From Paenarthrobacter aurescens (GTDB lineage: Bacteria; Actinomycetota; Actinomycetes; Actinomycetales; Micrococcaceae): 64,000 nucleotides of DNA. The notes under the pieces are model-generated. The model was not told the origin of the DNA. It did not search any database and saw only the letters and a list, made by a program, of their open reading frames with translations. Where the stretch lies: NCBI RefSeq assembly GCF_025421775.1, contig NZ_JAOEFX010000004.1:124001-188000 (forward strand), given 5' to 3'. The stretch's first letter is position 1; each line of letters opens with the position of its first letter. Of the stretch, positions 17,912 through 26,564 are shown piece by piece. Both the position numbers and the translations under genes were made by a program.

Positions 17912-17962
17912 GGGAGCCGAGGACTTCCGGGAATACTTCCAAGCGCGCCCCTGTTCATTGAT

Positions 17963-17982
17963 TTAGATGCAAATGCATGTAA
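17963..17982 (+). promoter_or_regulatory. Inverted-repeat operator upstream of FMN reductase
   Basis: TTAGATGCA and TGCATGTAA flank AA and match in 8 of 9 paired positions. It lies 30 bp before the reductase start codon. The size and AT/GC pattern suit a MarR-type repressor; no regulator gene adjoins. Confidence 0.5.
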
Positions 17983-18011
17983 GCTGGATGAACGAGCAAC
18001 AGGAGAACGCC

Positions 18012-18638
18012 ATGGAAACCCGCCGCATCACCGTCCTTTCCGCCGGACTCGGTGTCCCCTCGTCGAGCCGCCTGCTGGCCGATCAGCTGGCCGCTTCGAC
18101 CGAGCGGCAGCTGCGGGCGGCAGGGTACGACGCGAAGATCGACGTCGTTGAACTGCGGGACCTCGCCGTCGATATCGCCAACAACTTTGTCACCGGCTAT
18201 GCCGCGCCCCGCCTCGCCGAGGTGATTGCCGGCGTCGACGATTCCGATGCCATCATCGCCGTCAGCCCCGTCTTCAGCGCCTCCTACAGCGGCTTGTTCA
18301 AGTCATTCATTGACGTGCTGGACCCGAAATCGCTGGACGGCAAAGCAGTACTGCTGGGCGCCACCGGCGGCACCGATCGCCACCAGATGGTCCTCGATTA
18401 CGCCATGCGCCCCCTGTTCACCTACCTGCGCACCAGGATTGCGGCCACCGGCGTCTTCGCGGGTCCCCAGGACTGGGGAAACACCGACGACGGCGGCTCG
18501 CCCCTCTCGGCGCGTGTGGACCGTGCGGCGGGTGAACTGGTGCAGTTGCTCAGTGGCCCCCAGCCGAACCGCAAAAACGATGCCCTTGAGTCACTGCCGT
18601 TCGAGCAGTTGCTGGCCGGGATCTCAGCGGGCAGGTAG
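18012..18638 (+). CDS. NAD(P)H-dependent FMN reductase family protein
   Basis: 208 aa from ATG 18012, 6 nt after AGGAG at 18001-18005. The flavodoxin-like fold begins ITVLSAGLGVPSSSRLLADQ (phosphate-binding loop), and the motif AVSPVFSASYSGLFKSFID marks the FMN reductase family, followed by VLLGATGGTDRHQ. It would reduce free flavin for partner enzymes or handle quinone/oxidant stress. The actinobacterial CE1759-like group is a likely home. Confidence 0.87.
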   Translation: METRRITVLSAGLGVPSSSRLLADQLAASTERQLRAAGYDAKIDVVELRDLAVDIANNFVTGYAAPRLAEVIAGVDDSDAIIAVSPVFSASYSGLFKSFIDVLDPKSLDGKAVLLGATGGTDRHQMVLDYAMRPLFTYLRTRIAATGVFAGPQDWGNTDDGGSPLSARVDRAAGELVQLLSGPQPNRKNDALESLPFEQLLAGISAGR

Positions 18639-19121
18639 TCCGTTTTCAGCGGAAGCGTGGAAATACCCGCCCTGCCACTCCTGGGTCTTCCTTGCCTGAC
18701 GGTTCGACGTCAAGGACCACGGAGGATAGACCCGGAATCCACGCTTCCCGCCGATGCCGTCGACTGAACCAATTCCGTGATCGATCAACGCGGACAGGGG
18801 AAAGACGAAGTGGCCGGAGTTTTCCGCTTCCCGGGCTGAGACCACCAGGGTGTCGGCCGGGTCGGCGGAAGGGCCGTCCGCCGGGAAGGGTTCCGTACCG
18901 CCGGCAGCCGAACGCCGCCACACGGCAACGAAGAGCCCCACCTTGGTGGGCGTGACCTTGCCAACCCGGAAGCGGATCAGTGCCGTGCCGCTGGTGGCGG
19001 TTGCGGCACCGTACTCAGCGTTGTCCTCCTCGGGAACGGGGAGGGAGCACTCTCTTCCAAGCATGTGCATGAGCTGCTGCGCTTCGGCAACGTCCGGGTG
19101 GATCATCCGTTCAGTATGCAT
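18624..19121 (-). CDS. MepB family protein
   Basis: 165 aa from ATG 19121, which has GGAAGGA 5 nt upstream. Motifs PVPEEDNAEYGA, FRVGKVTPTKVGLFVAVWRR, HFVFPLSALIDHGI and KRGFRVYPPW are characteristic of MepB, a small family first noted beside multidrug efflux genes in staphylococci but with no settled function. It overlaps the tail of the FMN reductase gene by 15 bp on the opposite strand. Confidence 0.85.
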   Translation of the reverse strand: MHTERMIHPDVAEAQQLMHMLGRECSLPVPEEDNAEYGAATATSGTALIRFRVGKVTPTKVGLFVAVWRRSAAGGTEPFPADGPSADPADTLVVSAREAENSGHFVFPLSALIDHGIGSVDGIGGKRGFRVYPPWSLTSNRQARKTQEWQGGYFHASAENGLPAR

Positions 19122-19197
19122 GCGGGTCCTTCCGCTGCATGAATCCCGGACGTTGGTCACTCCGAACTATTTGCCGGGGCCGATCGTTGGGGCAAAC

Positions 19198-19581
19198 ATG
19201 AAGTGTCCTGTGGATTCCATTGACCTGGTGATGAGCGAGCGAAGCGGCGTAGAGATCGACTACTGCCCGCAATGCAGGGGTGTTTGGCTGGATCGCGGTG
19301 AGTTGGACAAGATCATCGATCGCGTCGCGGCCGAAACCATCCCCGCCCCGGCGAGGCCCGCGGCGGCGCCCTCCCAGCCCCCGATCGCGCCGCCACCCCT
19401 CTACAACCCCTTCGAGTCCCGTCCGCAGCAGCCGCGCTATGACGACAGGGACAGGCGCGATGGTCGCGGTGACTATGACCGGCGGGATTACGACCGTAGG
19501 GGCGACCACGATCGCCGCGATGAGTACGGCCGCAAGCGCAAGAAGAAGGAAGGCTTCCTGGGCGACTTGTTCGACTTCTAG
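19198..19581 (+). CDS. Zinc-ribbon (zf-TFIIB) protein with Asp/Arg-rich tail
   Basis: 127 aa from ATG 19198. The N-terminal zinc ribbon has CPVD at residue 3 and CPQCRGVWLDRGEL near 27, the TFIIB-type zinc finger layout. A proline-rich linker leads to a repetitive tail of YDRR, DDRDRRD and DHDRR units, then a lysine patch and a closing GFLGDLFDF. Such proteins are common in actinobacteria; function unknown. Its stop codon shares CTAG with the convergent gene's stop. Confidence 0.85.
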   Translation: MKCPVDSIDLVMSERSGVEIDYCPQCRGVWLDRGELDKIIDRVAAETIPAPARPAAAPSQPPIAPPPLYNPFESRPQQPRYDDRDRRDGRGDYDRRDYDRRGDHDRRDEYGRKRKKKEGFLGDLFDF

Positions 19582-20153
19582 TCGTCCAGCAGTTCGATGA
19601 ACTCGCGCGCCTGCTTAATGGTGATGTCCGAGTGGCGCGTCAAGGCAATCGCTGCGCCCTCGGCATCACCACTTTTGGCGAGCGTCCGGATACGTCCGTA
19701 GATCTCGTCATTGAGCATATTGCTGCTCACTTCCCGGGTCACGTCGCCCTTGCTGACGATCGCCCGGTATCGGTAGGGGAAACGTTCAGGCTCGTCATCG
19801 TCATCCGCCAGTAGATCCTTGGGCGGAGCTTCGGGCGTAAACGGCTGCGGGTGCGCGGCCAGGGCACCCACGGCGTCACGTGACGCACGCAGGCCTTCAC
19901 CGGTCGCTTGAAGGTAAAGCTTGATCGCTGCCATGCCCTGGCCCCGCGCGATAAGGGAGTAGAGCTGGCGGTGTTGTTCCTGGTTGAGCTTGGCCGCCGA
20001 TTCCCTGGCCAACTCCACGGGATCCTTCGGCGCATTCGCGGCTGCCTCGCCGGCTTTGGTTTCAGCAGAGCGCTTGGAGAAGGAGCGCATCAGCAGTAGC
20101 ACGCCCGCAATGACCGCAACGAGGATCAGGAGCGGGATAAGGATGGAATCCAT
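19578..20153 (-). CDS. Membrane-anchored protein with L7/L12 C-terminus-like segment
   Basis: 191 aa. One N-terminal membrane helix (ILIPLLILVAVIAGVLLLM) is followed by a charged cytoplasmic part. The segment AAIKLYLQATGEGLRASRDAV (about 77-97) resembles the helix-turn region of the ribosomal L7/L12 C-terminal domain, and a second helix pair near the end (AAIALTRHSDITIKQAREFIELL) repeats the pattern. It lies 7 bp downstream of a gene with the same architecture. Function unknown. Confidence 0.65.
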   Translation of the reverse strand: MDSILIPLLILVAVIAGVLLLMRSFSKRSAETKAGEAAANAPKDPVELARESAAKLNQEQHRQLYSLIARGQGMAAIKLYLQATGEGLRASRDAVGALAAHPQPFTPEAPPKDLLADDDDEPERFPYRYRAIVSKGDVTREVSSNMLNDEIYGRIRTLAKSGDAEGAAIALTRHSDITIKQAREFIELLDD

Positions 20154-20160
20154 GGCGTTG

Positions 20161-20640
20161 TCAGAGCCGATCTACGTAGTTCTTGGCGGTGAGCAGGTCT
20201 GAGTGGGTTGCTTGGCGCAGGACCTTGATGGCTTCGATCTTCTTCCCACTGCGGACCAGGTTTTGCAGCTCGAAAGCAAGCTGCGGGTTCAGTTGCCCAT
20301 TGGGAAGTACAGCCGGCTGGTGACCGGTTTGGCCGGCCGCGTGCGACCGTGCAGCTTGAGCCGCGATTGCTGTCCTGGAGTTCTCCGCCTGCTCCCTGTG
20401 GCTGGCCTCGTTCTGGCTCGGCTTTGTGGTTGCTTCGATCCGGGCGCGCAGGGCCAGCGCCTCCTGCACCTGGGAAGCTTGGTGCGCAGCGGAACGGGCC
20501 GCGAGCTCGCGCTGATACCTCTCGGCGTCCGAGACGCCGGTATCCCGCGGCTTGAAGGCCGCCGTGAGCGCCCACAGCAGGCCAACGAGGACTAGAAGTG
20601 GAAGGGCAATCGTCAGCACGTCACCAAAGTTGATCCCCAT
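20161..20640 (-). CDS. Membrane-anchored protein with L7/L12 C-terminus-like segment
   Basis: 159 aa. One N-terminal membrane helix (DVLTIALPLLVLVGLLWALT), a long alanine/glutamate-rich stretch likely to form coiled coil (about 38-100), and a C-terminal segment KKIEAIKVLRQATHSDLLTA that looks like the L7/L12 C-terminal helix pair. It starts a two-gene minus-strand operon next to the dnaB control region. Function unknown; the pair may be paralogues. Confidence 0.62.
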   Translation of the reverse strand: MGINFGDVLTIALPLLVLVGLLWALTAAFKPRDTGVSDAERYQRELAARSAAHQASQVQEALALRARIEATTKPSQNEASHREQAENSRTAIAAQAARSHAAGQTGHQPAVLPNGQLNPQLAFELQNLVRSGKKIEAIKVLRQATHSDLLTAKNYVDRL

Positions 20641-21229
20641 GCCTAGAGCTTATGCCAGAAGTTGGTTATCCACAGCACATTCCACTTCCGGCATAGGCTT
20701 CTGAGAGGTTAGTGTCAAATTAAGGCACTCTTTGTAAGATGCATCACATTTGTGGCATGTTTGGGGTGCTTTCGCCTCGCGTCGAGGCCCGTTGCAGGGT
20801 TGCGGCTGTGGATGAATTTCCCTGAGATCTTTCTTTAGTCCACAGCTTGTGAAGTGTGTTTCCGCAGGTCAGGGCCTAGTTACTGCCAAAAGAATTTCTC
20901 TATCCACAGGGTAACGCACAGTCTGTGCACAACGTGGGGCTGGTATTCCACAGCTTTTCCACAGGGGGTGTCCGGCACCTGCTGTAACGTGTCTGGAGTG
21001 TCCATTTCGGATGCGAATATCCCCTGTTGTGTTTCCCGGAGCCCGCGATAACCGCCGCTGGTAGCGGTCCCGGAAAATGCGCTGTGGATAACTTGTGGAT
21101 ACGGACTGTTATTTTGTCTGCCCTGCCTGACATCGTCAGAGACACCAGGCGAACTCGTAAGCCACACACTGCGCTTTACGGGCCGCCAGGGAGTTAATTC
21201 CTGCAGCGGAACACAAATGGAGGACGGCT
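20641..21229. promoter_or_regulatory. Intergenic region with DnaA-box cluster upstream of dnaB
   Basis: 589 bp without a credible gene. Perfect TTATCCACA boxes lie at 20666-20674 (+) and 21083-21091 (-). One-mismatch boxes lie at 20807-20815 (-), 20900-20908 (+), 20955-20963 (+) and 21094-21102 (-); two-mismatch boxes at 20836-20844 and 20944-20952. The final pair sits about 130-150 bp before the dnaB start. Short ORFs in this region look random. Confidence 0.75.
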
Positions 21230-22618
21230 TTGTCAGTTACGCACTTGGACTCAATCGAGGGCACACGCGCTTCGGACTCGAGCCGTAAACCTCCCCAGGA
21301 CATCCCGGCCGAGCAGTCCGTCCTCGGCGGCATGATGCTGTCCAAGGACGCAATCGCCGACGTCGTCGAAATCGTCCGCGGGCACGACTTCTACCGTCCC
21401 GCCCACGAGACCATCTACGAATCCATCATTGACCTCTACGGCCGTGGCGAACCCGCGGACGCCGTCACCGTCTCGGATGAACTGACCAAGCGTGGCGAGA
21501 TCAACAGGATCGGCGGTCCAGCCTACCTTCACGAGCTCATCCAGACAGTCCCTACCGCGGCCAACGCCGGCTATTACGCCGAGATCGTCGCCGAGCGGGC
21601 AGTGCTCCGCCGCCTCGTAAACGCAGGCACCAAAATCGTCCAGATGGGCTACGGCCAGGATGGCGAAGTGGAAGACCTGGTCAACCAGGCCCAGGCCGAG
21701 GTGTACGCGGTTGCTGAGAAGCGCACTGCGGAGGACTACGTGGCGTTGAAGGACGTCATGGAATCCACCGTGGACGAGATCGAGGCCTCCGGCCACCGTG
21801 GCGAAGGCATGACCGGCGTTCCCACCGGTTTCTACGAGCTGGACGAACTGACGCACGGCCTCCACCCGGGCCAGATGATTGTTATCGCAGCCCGTCCTGC
21901 TGTTGGTAAGTCCACGTTCGCACTGGACTTCGCCCGTTCCGCTGCTATCAAGAACAACCTGGCCACTGTCATGTTCTCCCTGGAAATGGGCCGGAACGAG
22001 ATCGCCATGCGTCTGCTCTCCGCAGAAGCAACCATTGGCCTGCAGGATCTCCGCAAGGGCACCATCAAGGACGAGCAATGGTCCAAGATCGCGACGACCA
22101 TGGGCCGCATGAACGATGCTCCCCTGTTCATCGATGACAGCCCCAACATGTCCCTCATGGAAATCCGGGCCAAGTGCCGCCGTCTGAAGCAGCAGCACGA
22201 CCTCAAGCTCGTGATCCTCGACTACCTTCAGCTCATGAGCTCCGGCAAAAAGGTGGAATCCCGCCAGCAGGAAGTTTCCGAGTTCTCGCGTGCGCTTAAG
22301 CTGCTGGCCAAGGAACTCCAGGTTCCCGTCATCGCCTTGTCGCAGCTGAACCGTGGTTCCGAGCAACGCCAGGACAAGCGCCCCATGGTGTCCGACCTCC
22401 GTGAATCCGGCTCCATCGAGCAGGACGCCGACATGGTCATCCTGTTGCACCGTGAAGACGTGTACGACAAAGAGTCGCCCCGCGCCGGTGAAGCAGACAT
22501 CCTCATCGCCAAGCACCGTAACGGCCCCACCAAGGACATCGTGGTTGCCTTCCAGGGCCACTACTCGCGGTTTGCCAACATGGCAGGCGATTCGGGTGCC
22601 GGCGGCGGCGGCTTCTAG
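21230..22618 (+). CDS. dnaB: Replicative DNA helicase DnaB
   Basis: 462 aa. TTG start at 21230, 5 nt after GGAGGA, giving MSVTHLDSIEG. The N-terminal domain (about 20-125: DIPAEQSVLGGMMLS, FYRPAHETIYE) is followed by the RecA-like motor with Walker A ARPAVGKST (lysine near 227), Walker B LVILDYLQLM and the SQLNRGSEQR segment. It unwinds DNA at the replication fork as a hexamer. The Walker A and other intein-prone sites are intact with no intein. The region upstream has a DnaA-box cluster. Confidence 0.97.
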   Translation: MSVTHLDSIEGTRASDSSRKPPQDIPAEQSVLGGMMLSKDAIADVVEIVRGHDFYRPAHETIYESIIDLYGRGEPADAVTVSDELTKRGEINRIGGPAYLHELIQTVPTAANAGYYAEIVAERAVLRRLVNAGTKIVQMGYGQDGEVEDLVNQAQAEVYAVAEKRTAEDYVALKDVMESTVDEIEASGHRGEGMTGVPTGFYELDELTHGLHPGQMIVIAARPAVGKSTFALDFARSAAIKNNLATVMFSLEMGRNEIAMRLLSAEATIGLQDLRKGTIKDEQWSKIATTMGRMNDAPLFIDDSPNMSLMEIRAKCRRLKQQHDLKLVILDYLQLMSSGKKVESRQQEVSEFSRALKLLAKELQVPVIALSQLNRGSEQRQDKRPMVSDLRESGSIEQDADMVILLHREDVYDKESPRAGEADILIAKHRNGPTKDIVVAFQGHYSRFANMAGDSGAGGGGF

Positions 22619-22713
22619 GCCGCCCGGTCCCGGTTCCCGCGCAGACACCCCTTGGCGGTAGTGTGGTCCCTGCCCCGCGTGCGCGGGCATTTCTAAAGTT
22701 ATTGGGGAAATGC

Positions 22714-23442
22714 ATGAAGAAGCATTTGCTGCCCGGAATCGGGGCAACGGCATTGATGGTTGTGGCATTGACTGCGTGCGGTGGGGCTACGGCATCTCCC
22801 GAACCAGCGTCGTCGCAATCCAGCGGGGCGGCCACTTCGACGCCGACGCCCGTGAAGCAGTACACCAAGGAAGAGCTCATAAGCCTCGTTGGGCAGGTCA
22901 AACTGGCGGACGGCACCAGCCCCGCCGTACTCTCCGGCGACGAGCTGTTGGCGCAGTATGACTCGGTGGTCAAGGGTTTCGCAGGAGCCACCATCGAACC
23001 AGCGGCCTGCAAGGATCCCTTCTTGCTGGGGGCGCCGCGCACCATCGACGGTTCCACTGCGGCCGGCACAACCCGGACCAAAGCCAACGGTTTTATCAGC
23101 AATGTGTCAATGACCTCCGGCGTCGATGCTGCGCGTCTCCACGACGATTTGGAGAAGAGCAAATCCCAGGCGGAGGAGTGCAAGAAGGTGTCGTACTCCG
23201 CTGAAGGGGAAACGCTCACCACCTCTACCCAGAAGGTCGAAGGCGTGGGCAACGTACCCGGAACAGTGGGTTTCAAGACCGTCATGGCCCTCCCGGACGG
23301 AAGAGTTGGCGCAATCTTTATTGCCCATGCGGTTAAAGATGGTGTCCTGATCTCCGCCACGGCGTCCGCCAGTGAGGGTGTGGCCGGTGGGCCGGAAGCA
23401 GCCGGCGCCCTGATGGACCAGGCAGCCGCGCTGATCAAGTAG
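22714..23442 (+). CDS. Putative lipoprotein, function unknown
   Basis: 242 aa from ATG 22714. A signal segment ends in the lipobox VVALTAC (cysteine near residue 22), followed by a Ser/Thr/Pro/Ala-rich linker and a mixed alpha/beta domain with a cysteine pair (EPAACKDP, AEECKKVS). The last third, KTVMALPDGRVGAIFIAHAV, has the look of the PknH-like extracellular sensor domain, but this is weak. It is single and is closed by a strong terminator. Confidence 0.75.
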   Translation: MKKHLLPGIGATALMVVALTACGGATASPEPASSQSSGAATSTPTPVKQYTKEELISLVGQVKLADGTSPAVLSGDELLAQYDSVVKGFAGATIEPAACKDPFLLGAPRTIDGSTAAGTTRTKANGFISNVSMTSGVDAARLHDDLEKSKSQAEECKKVSYSAEGETLTTSTQKVEGVGNVPGTVGFKTVMALPDGRVGAIFIAHAVKDGVLISATASASEGVAGGPEAAGALMDQAAALIK

Positions 23443-23455
23443 TTCTCGCATCGAC

Positions 23456-23498
23456 AGGCCGCACAGGCAGGGGCGTTACCCTCCTGTGCGGCCTTTTT
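23456..23498 (+). terminator. Rho-independent terminator
   Basis: Perfect 12-bp stem AGGCCGCACAGG / CCTGTGCGGCCT with a 15-nt loop, then TTTT. It closes the lipoprotein gene and stands 20 bp before the stop of the converging RpiB gene. Confidence 0.9.
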
Positions 23499-23517
23499 CG
23501 CGCCCCCCAAGAGGTTT

Positions 23518-23976
23518 TCAGCAGCCCTCGAAGTCGCTGAGGACCTTCACCTTCGCCGCCGAACCGGACGACGGATCGAACGCGTAGCCGATCCACTCCC
23601 TGGCCAACCTGCGGGCCAACTCCACGCCTACAACACGCTGGCCCATGGTGAGGACCTGGCAGTCGTTGGACAGGATGGAGCGCTCAACGGAGAACGAATC
23701 GTGGGCAGCCGTTGCCCTGATGCCGGGAACCTTGTTCGCGGCGATGGCCACCCCGATTCCCGTGCCGCAGAACAGTATGGCCCGATCGGCCTTGCCGTCG
23801 CGGATCATCTCACCGGCGGCGATGCCCACATATGGGTAGGGCCTGGTGAAGTCCTCGTCGGCGCGGTTTACTCCGATGTCGATCACTTCAGTGATCCGGG
23901 AGTCAGCCTCAAGGTCGGCCAGGATTCGGTCTTTGTACTCAACGCCGGCTTCGTCGGCGCCCACAATGATGCGCAT
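23518..23976 (-). CDS. RpiB/LacAB-type sugar-phosphate isomerase
   Basis: 152 aa. The RpiB fold is recognised from MRIIVGADEAG, the catalytic cysteine in ILFCGTGIGVAIAANKVPGI (about residue 70) and the LTMGQRVVG segment. RpiB enzymes interconvert aldose and ketose phosphates. In tetritol pathways a relative converts D-erythrulose 4-phosphate to D-erythrose 4-phosphate. Last gene of a four-gene operon, 9 bp after the kinase gene and preceded by TAGGAG. The neighbours make a tetrulose-phosphate role more likely than general ribose metabolism. Confidence 0.87.
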   Translation of the reverse strand: MRIIVGADEAGVEYKDRILADLEADSRITEVIDIGVNRADEDFTRPYPYVGIAAGEMIRDGKADRAILFCGTGIGVAIAANKVPGIRATAAHDSFSVERSILSNDCQVLTMGQRVVGVELARRLAREWIGYAFDPSSGSAAKVKVLSDFEGC

Positions 23977-23985
23977 GAAATTCTC

Positions 23986-25728
23986 CTAGATGTTTGCTGC
24001 GGCGGAAACGGGCACGGCAGTGAAGTGAGGCCCGACGGCGGCAAACACCATGGCGAGCGACGTTGCCCCGGGGTCCGGCGTACCGACGCTCTTCTCGGCC
24101 AGCGGCCTGGCGCGGCCCTTCAGTGGGCGGAGTTCCGCAGTTGACGCTGCGGCCGCGGTAGCGTCGGCTGCGGCGGCTGCCCACGCGTCCTCCGCGGCAG
24201 AGCCGGAAGAGACGCGCTCCTCCAGCGTGGAGGCGAACGGCAGCAGCGCGTCCATCATGGTCTTGTCGCCAATCTCGGCTTTCCCAAGGCTCGCGATGCG
24301 GTCCGCGAAGGCGCGGACCGACTCGGCGAGGACATCCGGCGTCGGGGTCTCTGCGTCTCCCAATCGTTCGCCAAAGGCGCGCAGTCCGGCACCCCACAGG
24401 ACGCCGGAGGTTCCGCCGGCCTTGTCGGCCCACGCGTCGCCGGCGGCGATCAGCAGTGAGCCCGCTCCTGCGCCGCGTTCAAAGGCAACGGCTGCGGCTT
24501 CGTTGGCCGCGGCGGATCCGCGGACCATGCCGCGGCCGTGGTCGCCGTCGCCGGCGATTGCGTCCATGTCGCCCAGCATCGCTTCGGAATCGAGAAGCAG
24601 CGCGGCCGTCGTGTCCAAGGCTCGGAGGCACTGTGCAGCGTAGGCTCGGGATTCGTCTGTGGAGGAGTAGTCGGCCGCCGCGGCCGTATCCAGCTCCGCG
24701 TCGTCCGCGCCAGCGGAAGCAACATCGAAGCCCACAGCACCCCGACGGTACGCCGGTGTCAGCGCCGGCGCAGTCCAGTACTGCTCCAGCTCTTCGTCCA
24801 ACCACGTCAGCGTCAGCGAAGCACCCGCCATGTCCAGGCTGGTCACCAGCTCGCCGACCTCCGGCATGACCAGCGTGTAGCCGGCCTCGCGCAGCAGGGG
24901 AGCAACCGTGCGCCACAGGACGAACAGTTCCTCGTGCTTAGTGGAACCCAAACCATTGAGGATCACGGCCAGTCGCGTTGAACCGGCAGCAGGCGTTTCC
25001 GCCAGCACGCGCCGCACCAGTTCCCGGCCGAGTTCGACGGCGGTCGGCAGCTCGGTATCGAACAGTCCAGGCTCGCCGTGAATACCCAGGCCCAGGCCCA
25101 TCTGTCCCTCGGGAAGCCGGAACAACGGCTGGTCGGCGCCGGGGAAGGTGCAGCCGCTGAATGCTGTGCCGATGGTCTTGGTGAGGCTGTTGGCTTTGCG
25201 CCCCAAACGAACCACGGAGTCGAGATCCAGTCCAGCTTCGGCGGCAGCTCCCATGACCTTGAAGACCACGAAGTCACCGGCAATACCGCGGCGCTTCTCG
25301 GCCTCCTCGACGGAGGCGCTGGCGATGTCGTCGGTGACCAGCACGTTTTGCGTCGGGATGCCCTCGGCGTTCAAGCGTTCGCTGGCCATGCCGAAGTTCA
25401 TGACATCCCCGGCGTAGTTGCCGTAGGTGAACACCACGCCGGCTCCGGAGTCGGCAGACTTGGCCACGGAGTAGGCCTGCTGTGCCGACGGCGAGGTGAA
25501 GATGTTGCCCACCACGGCGCCGTCAGCGAAGCCCGGCCCGATGATGCCGGCGAAGGCCGGGTAGTGTCCGGAGCCGCCACCGGTGATGACGGCGACCTTG
25601 GGCGTTGCCGGGCGGCCGCGGCGGACTGCGCCACCTTCCACTTGGCGGACAAGGTCCGAGTGGGCGTCACAGAAACCGGCAAGGGCTTCGTCGGCGAAGT
25701 CGGCGGGATCGTTGAAGATTCTGGTCAT
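23986..25728 (-). CDS. Fused DhaK-DhaL sugar/ketose kinase
   Basis: 580 aa. The DhaK half (1-330) has GGGSGHYPAFAG and the substrate-binding histidine in LGIHGEPG (about H217), which forms a hemiaminal with the keto group in this family. The DhaL half (about 355-580) has the ATP/magnesium motif AGDGDHGRGM (D394, D396, H397). ATP-dependent fused kinases of this type act on dihydroxyacetone, D- or L-erythrulose, or apulose. Operon position between an SDR and RpiB favours a tetrulose or branched ketose over dihydroxyacetone. Confidence 0.88.
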   Translation of the reverse strand: MTRIFNDPADFADEALAGFCDAHSDLVRQVEGGAVRRGRPATPKVAVITGGGSGHYPAFAGIIGPGFADGAVVGNIFTSPSAQQAYSVAKSADSGAGVVFTYGNYAGDVMNFGMASERLNAEGIPTQNVLVTDDIASASVEEAEKRRGIAGDFVVFKVMGAAAEAGLDLDSVVRLGRKANSLTKTIGTAFSGCTFPGADQPLFRLPEGQMGLGLGIHGEPGLFDTELPTAVELGRELVRRVLAETPAAGSTRLAVILNGLGSTKHEELFVLWRTVAPLLREAGYTLVMPEVGELVTSLDMAGASLTLTWLDEELEQYWTAPALTPAYRRGAVGFDVASAGADDAELDTAAAADYSSTDESRAYAAQCLRALDTTAALLLDSEAMLGDMDAIAGDGDHGRGMVRGSAAANEAAAVAFERGAGAGSLLIAAGDAWADKAGGTSGVLWGAGLRAFGERLGDAETPTPDVLAESVRAFADRIASLGKAEIGDKTMMDALLPFASTLEERVSSGSAAEDAWAAAAADATAAAASTAELRPLKGRARPLAEKSVGTPDPGATSLAMVFAAVGPHFTAVPVSAAANI

Positions 25729-25761
25729 GGTGGGTCCTGGGATTCTTTCGAGCAGCTCGAA

Positions 25762-26535
25762 TTAGTGGATGTGGCTGCCGCCGTTGATGTCGATGGTGGT
25801 GCCGGTGAGGTAGGCGGAGTCCTCGGAGGAGAGGAAGGTAATCACTGCGGCAACTTCTTCGGTGGTGGCGTTGCGGCCCAGGGGGATGCCGGCATTGATG
25901 GCAGCTTCCTGCTCTTCGGTGCTGCCGACGCGGATGTTGGTGTCAACGGCGCCGGGGGTAATGGCGTTGACGGTCACGCCGGTTTCGCCGATTTCGCGGG
26001 CGAGTGCCTTGGTGAAGCCGAGGATGGCTGCCTTGGCTGCGGAGTAGGGAACCTTGCCGAACACGCCGCCGCCGCGCTGGGCGGAGACGGAGGACATGTT
26101 GACGATGCGGCCCCAGCCGTTGGCGATCATGTCCGGCAGGAACGCCTTGGTGACCAGGTACGTGCCGGTTGCGTTGACGTCCATGACCTTGTGCCACAAC
26201 TCAAGCGTGGTTTCCAGGAAAGGAACGGGGGAGGTGATGCCGGCGATGTTGGCCAGGGCTCCAATGGGAGGGAGGTTTCCGGCGGCAACCTCTGCGGCGA
26301 CGGCGGCCTGGGCTGCGGTCACGGAAGCTTCGTTGGCAACGTCGATTTCGTAGCCGAAGGCCGGGACATTGAATTCGTTGGCGATCTCGGCGGCAACCTT
26401 GGCGGACTTCTCGCCGTCGAGGTCCAGAATGACGATGCCCCAGCCCTGGTTGGCGTAGCGACGGGCGGTGGTCAGGCCGATGCCGCGATCGGAGGTAGCT
26501 CCGGTGAGGACGGCGGTGCGCTGGATGGTGGTCAT
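25762..26535 (-). CDS. SDR family polyol/sugar dehydrogenase
   Basis: 257 aa. Nucleotide-binding motif TGATSDRGIG (11-20), NIAG (96-99), catalytic serine in NMSSVSA and YSAAK (Y164, K168) are all intact. The aspartates in ILDLD suggest NAD(H) preference. AAGGAG lies 6 nt before the ATG. It probably oxidises a polyol such as threitol to a ketose feeding the adjacent DhaK-DhaL kinase; D-threitol dehydrogenase of mycobacteria is a known SDR precedent. Substrate is inferred from context only. Confidence 0.88.
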   Translation of the reverse strand: MTTIQRTAVLTGATSDRGIGLTTARRYANQGWGIVILDLDGEKSAKVAAEIANEFNVPAFGYEIDVANEASVTAAQAAVAAEVAAGNLPPIGALANIAGITSPVPFLETTLELWHKVMDVNATGTYLVTKAFLPDMIANGWGRIVNMSSVSAQRGGGVFGKVPYSAAKAAILGFTKALAREIGETGVTVNAITPGAVDTNIRVGSTEEQEAAINAGIPLGRNATTEEVAAVITFLSSEDSAYLTGTTIDINGGSHIH

Positions 26536-26564
26536 GGTGCTCCTTGAATATGAGTTAACGCGGT

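Noticed and set aside
20641-21229. Chromosomal replication origin
   Set aside because: DnaA boxes are present, but dnaA and dnaN are not adjacent and no AT-rich unwinding stretch is clear, so a regulatory or titration role is preferred.
21830-22300. Intein inside dnaB
   Set aside because: DnaB often carries inteins in actinobacteria, but the Walker A and later motifs are continuous and the length is normal.
21251-22768. 505-aa minus-strand open frame opposite dnaB
   Set aside because: It is the antisense of a clear DnaB helicase and shows no protein family features.
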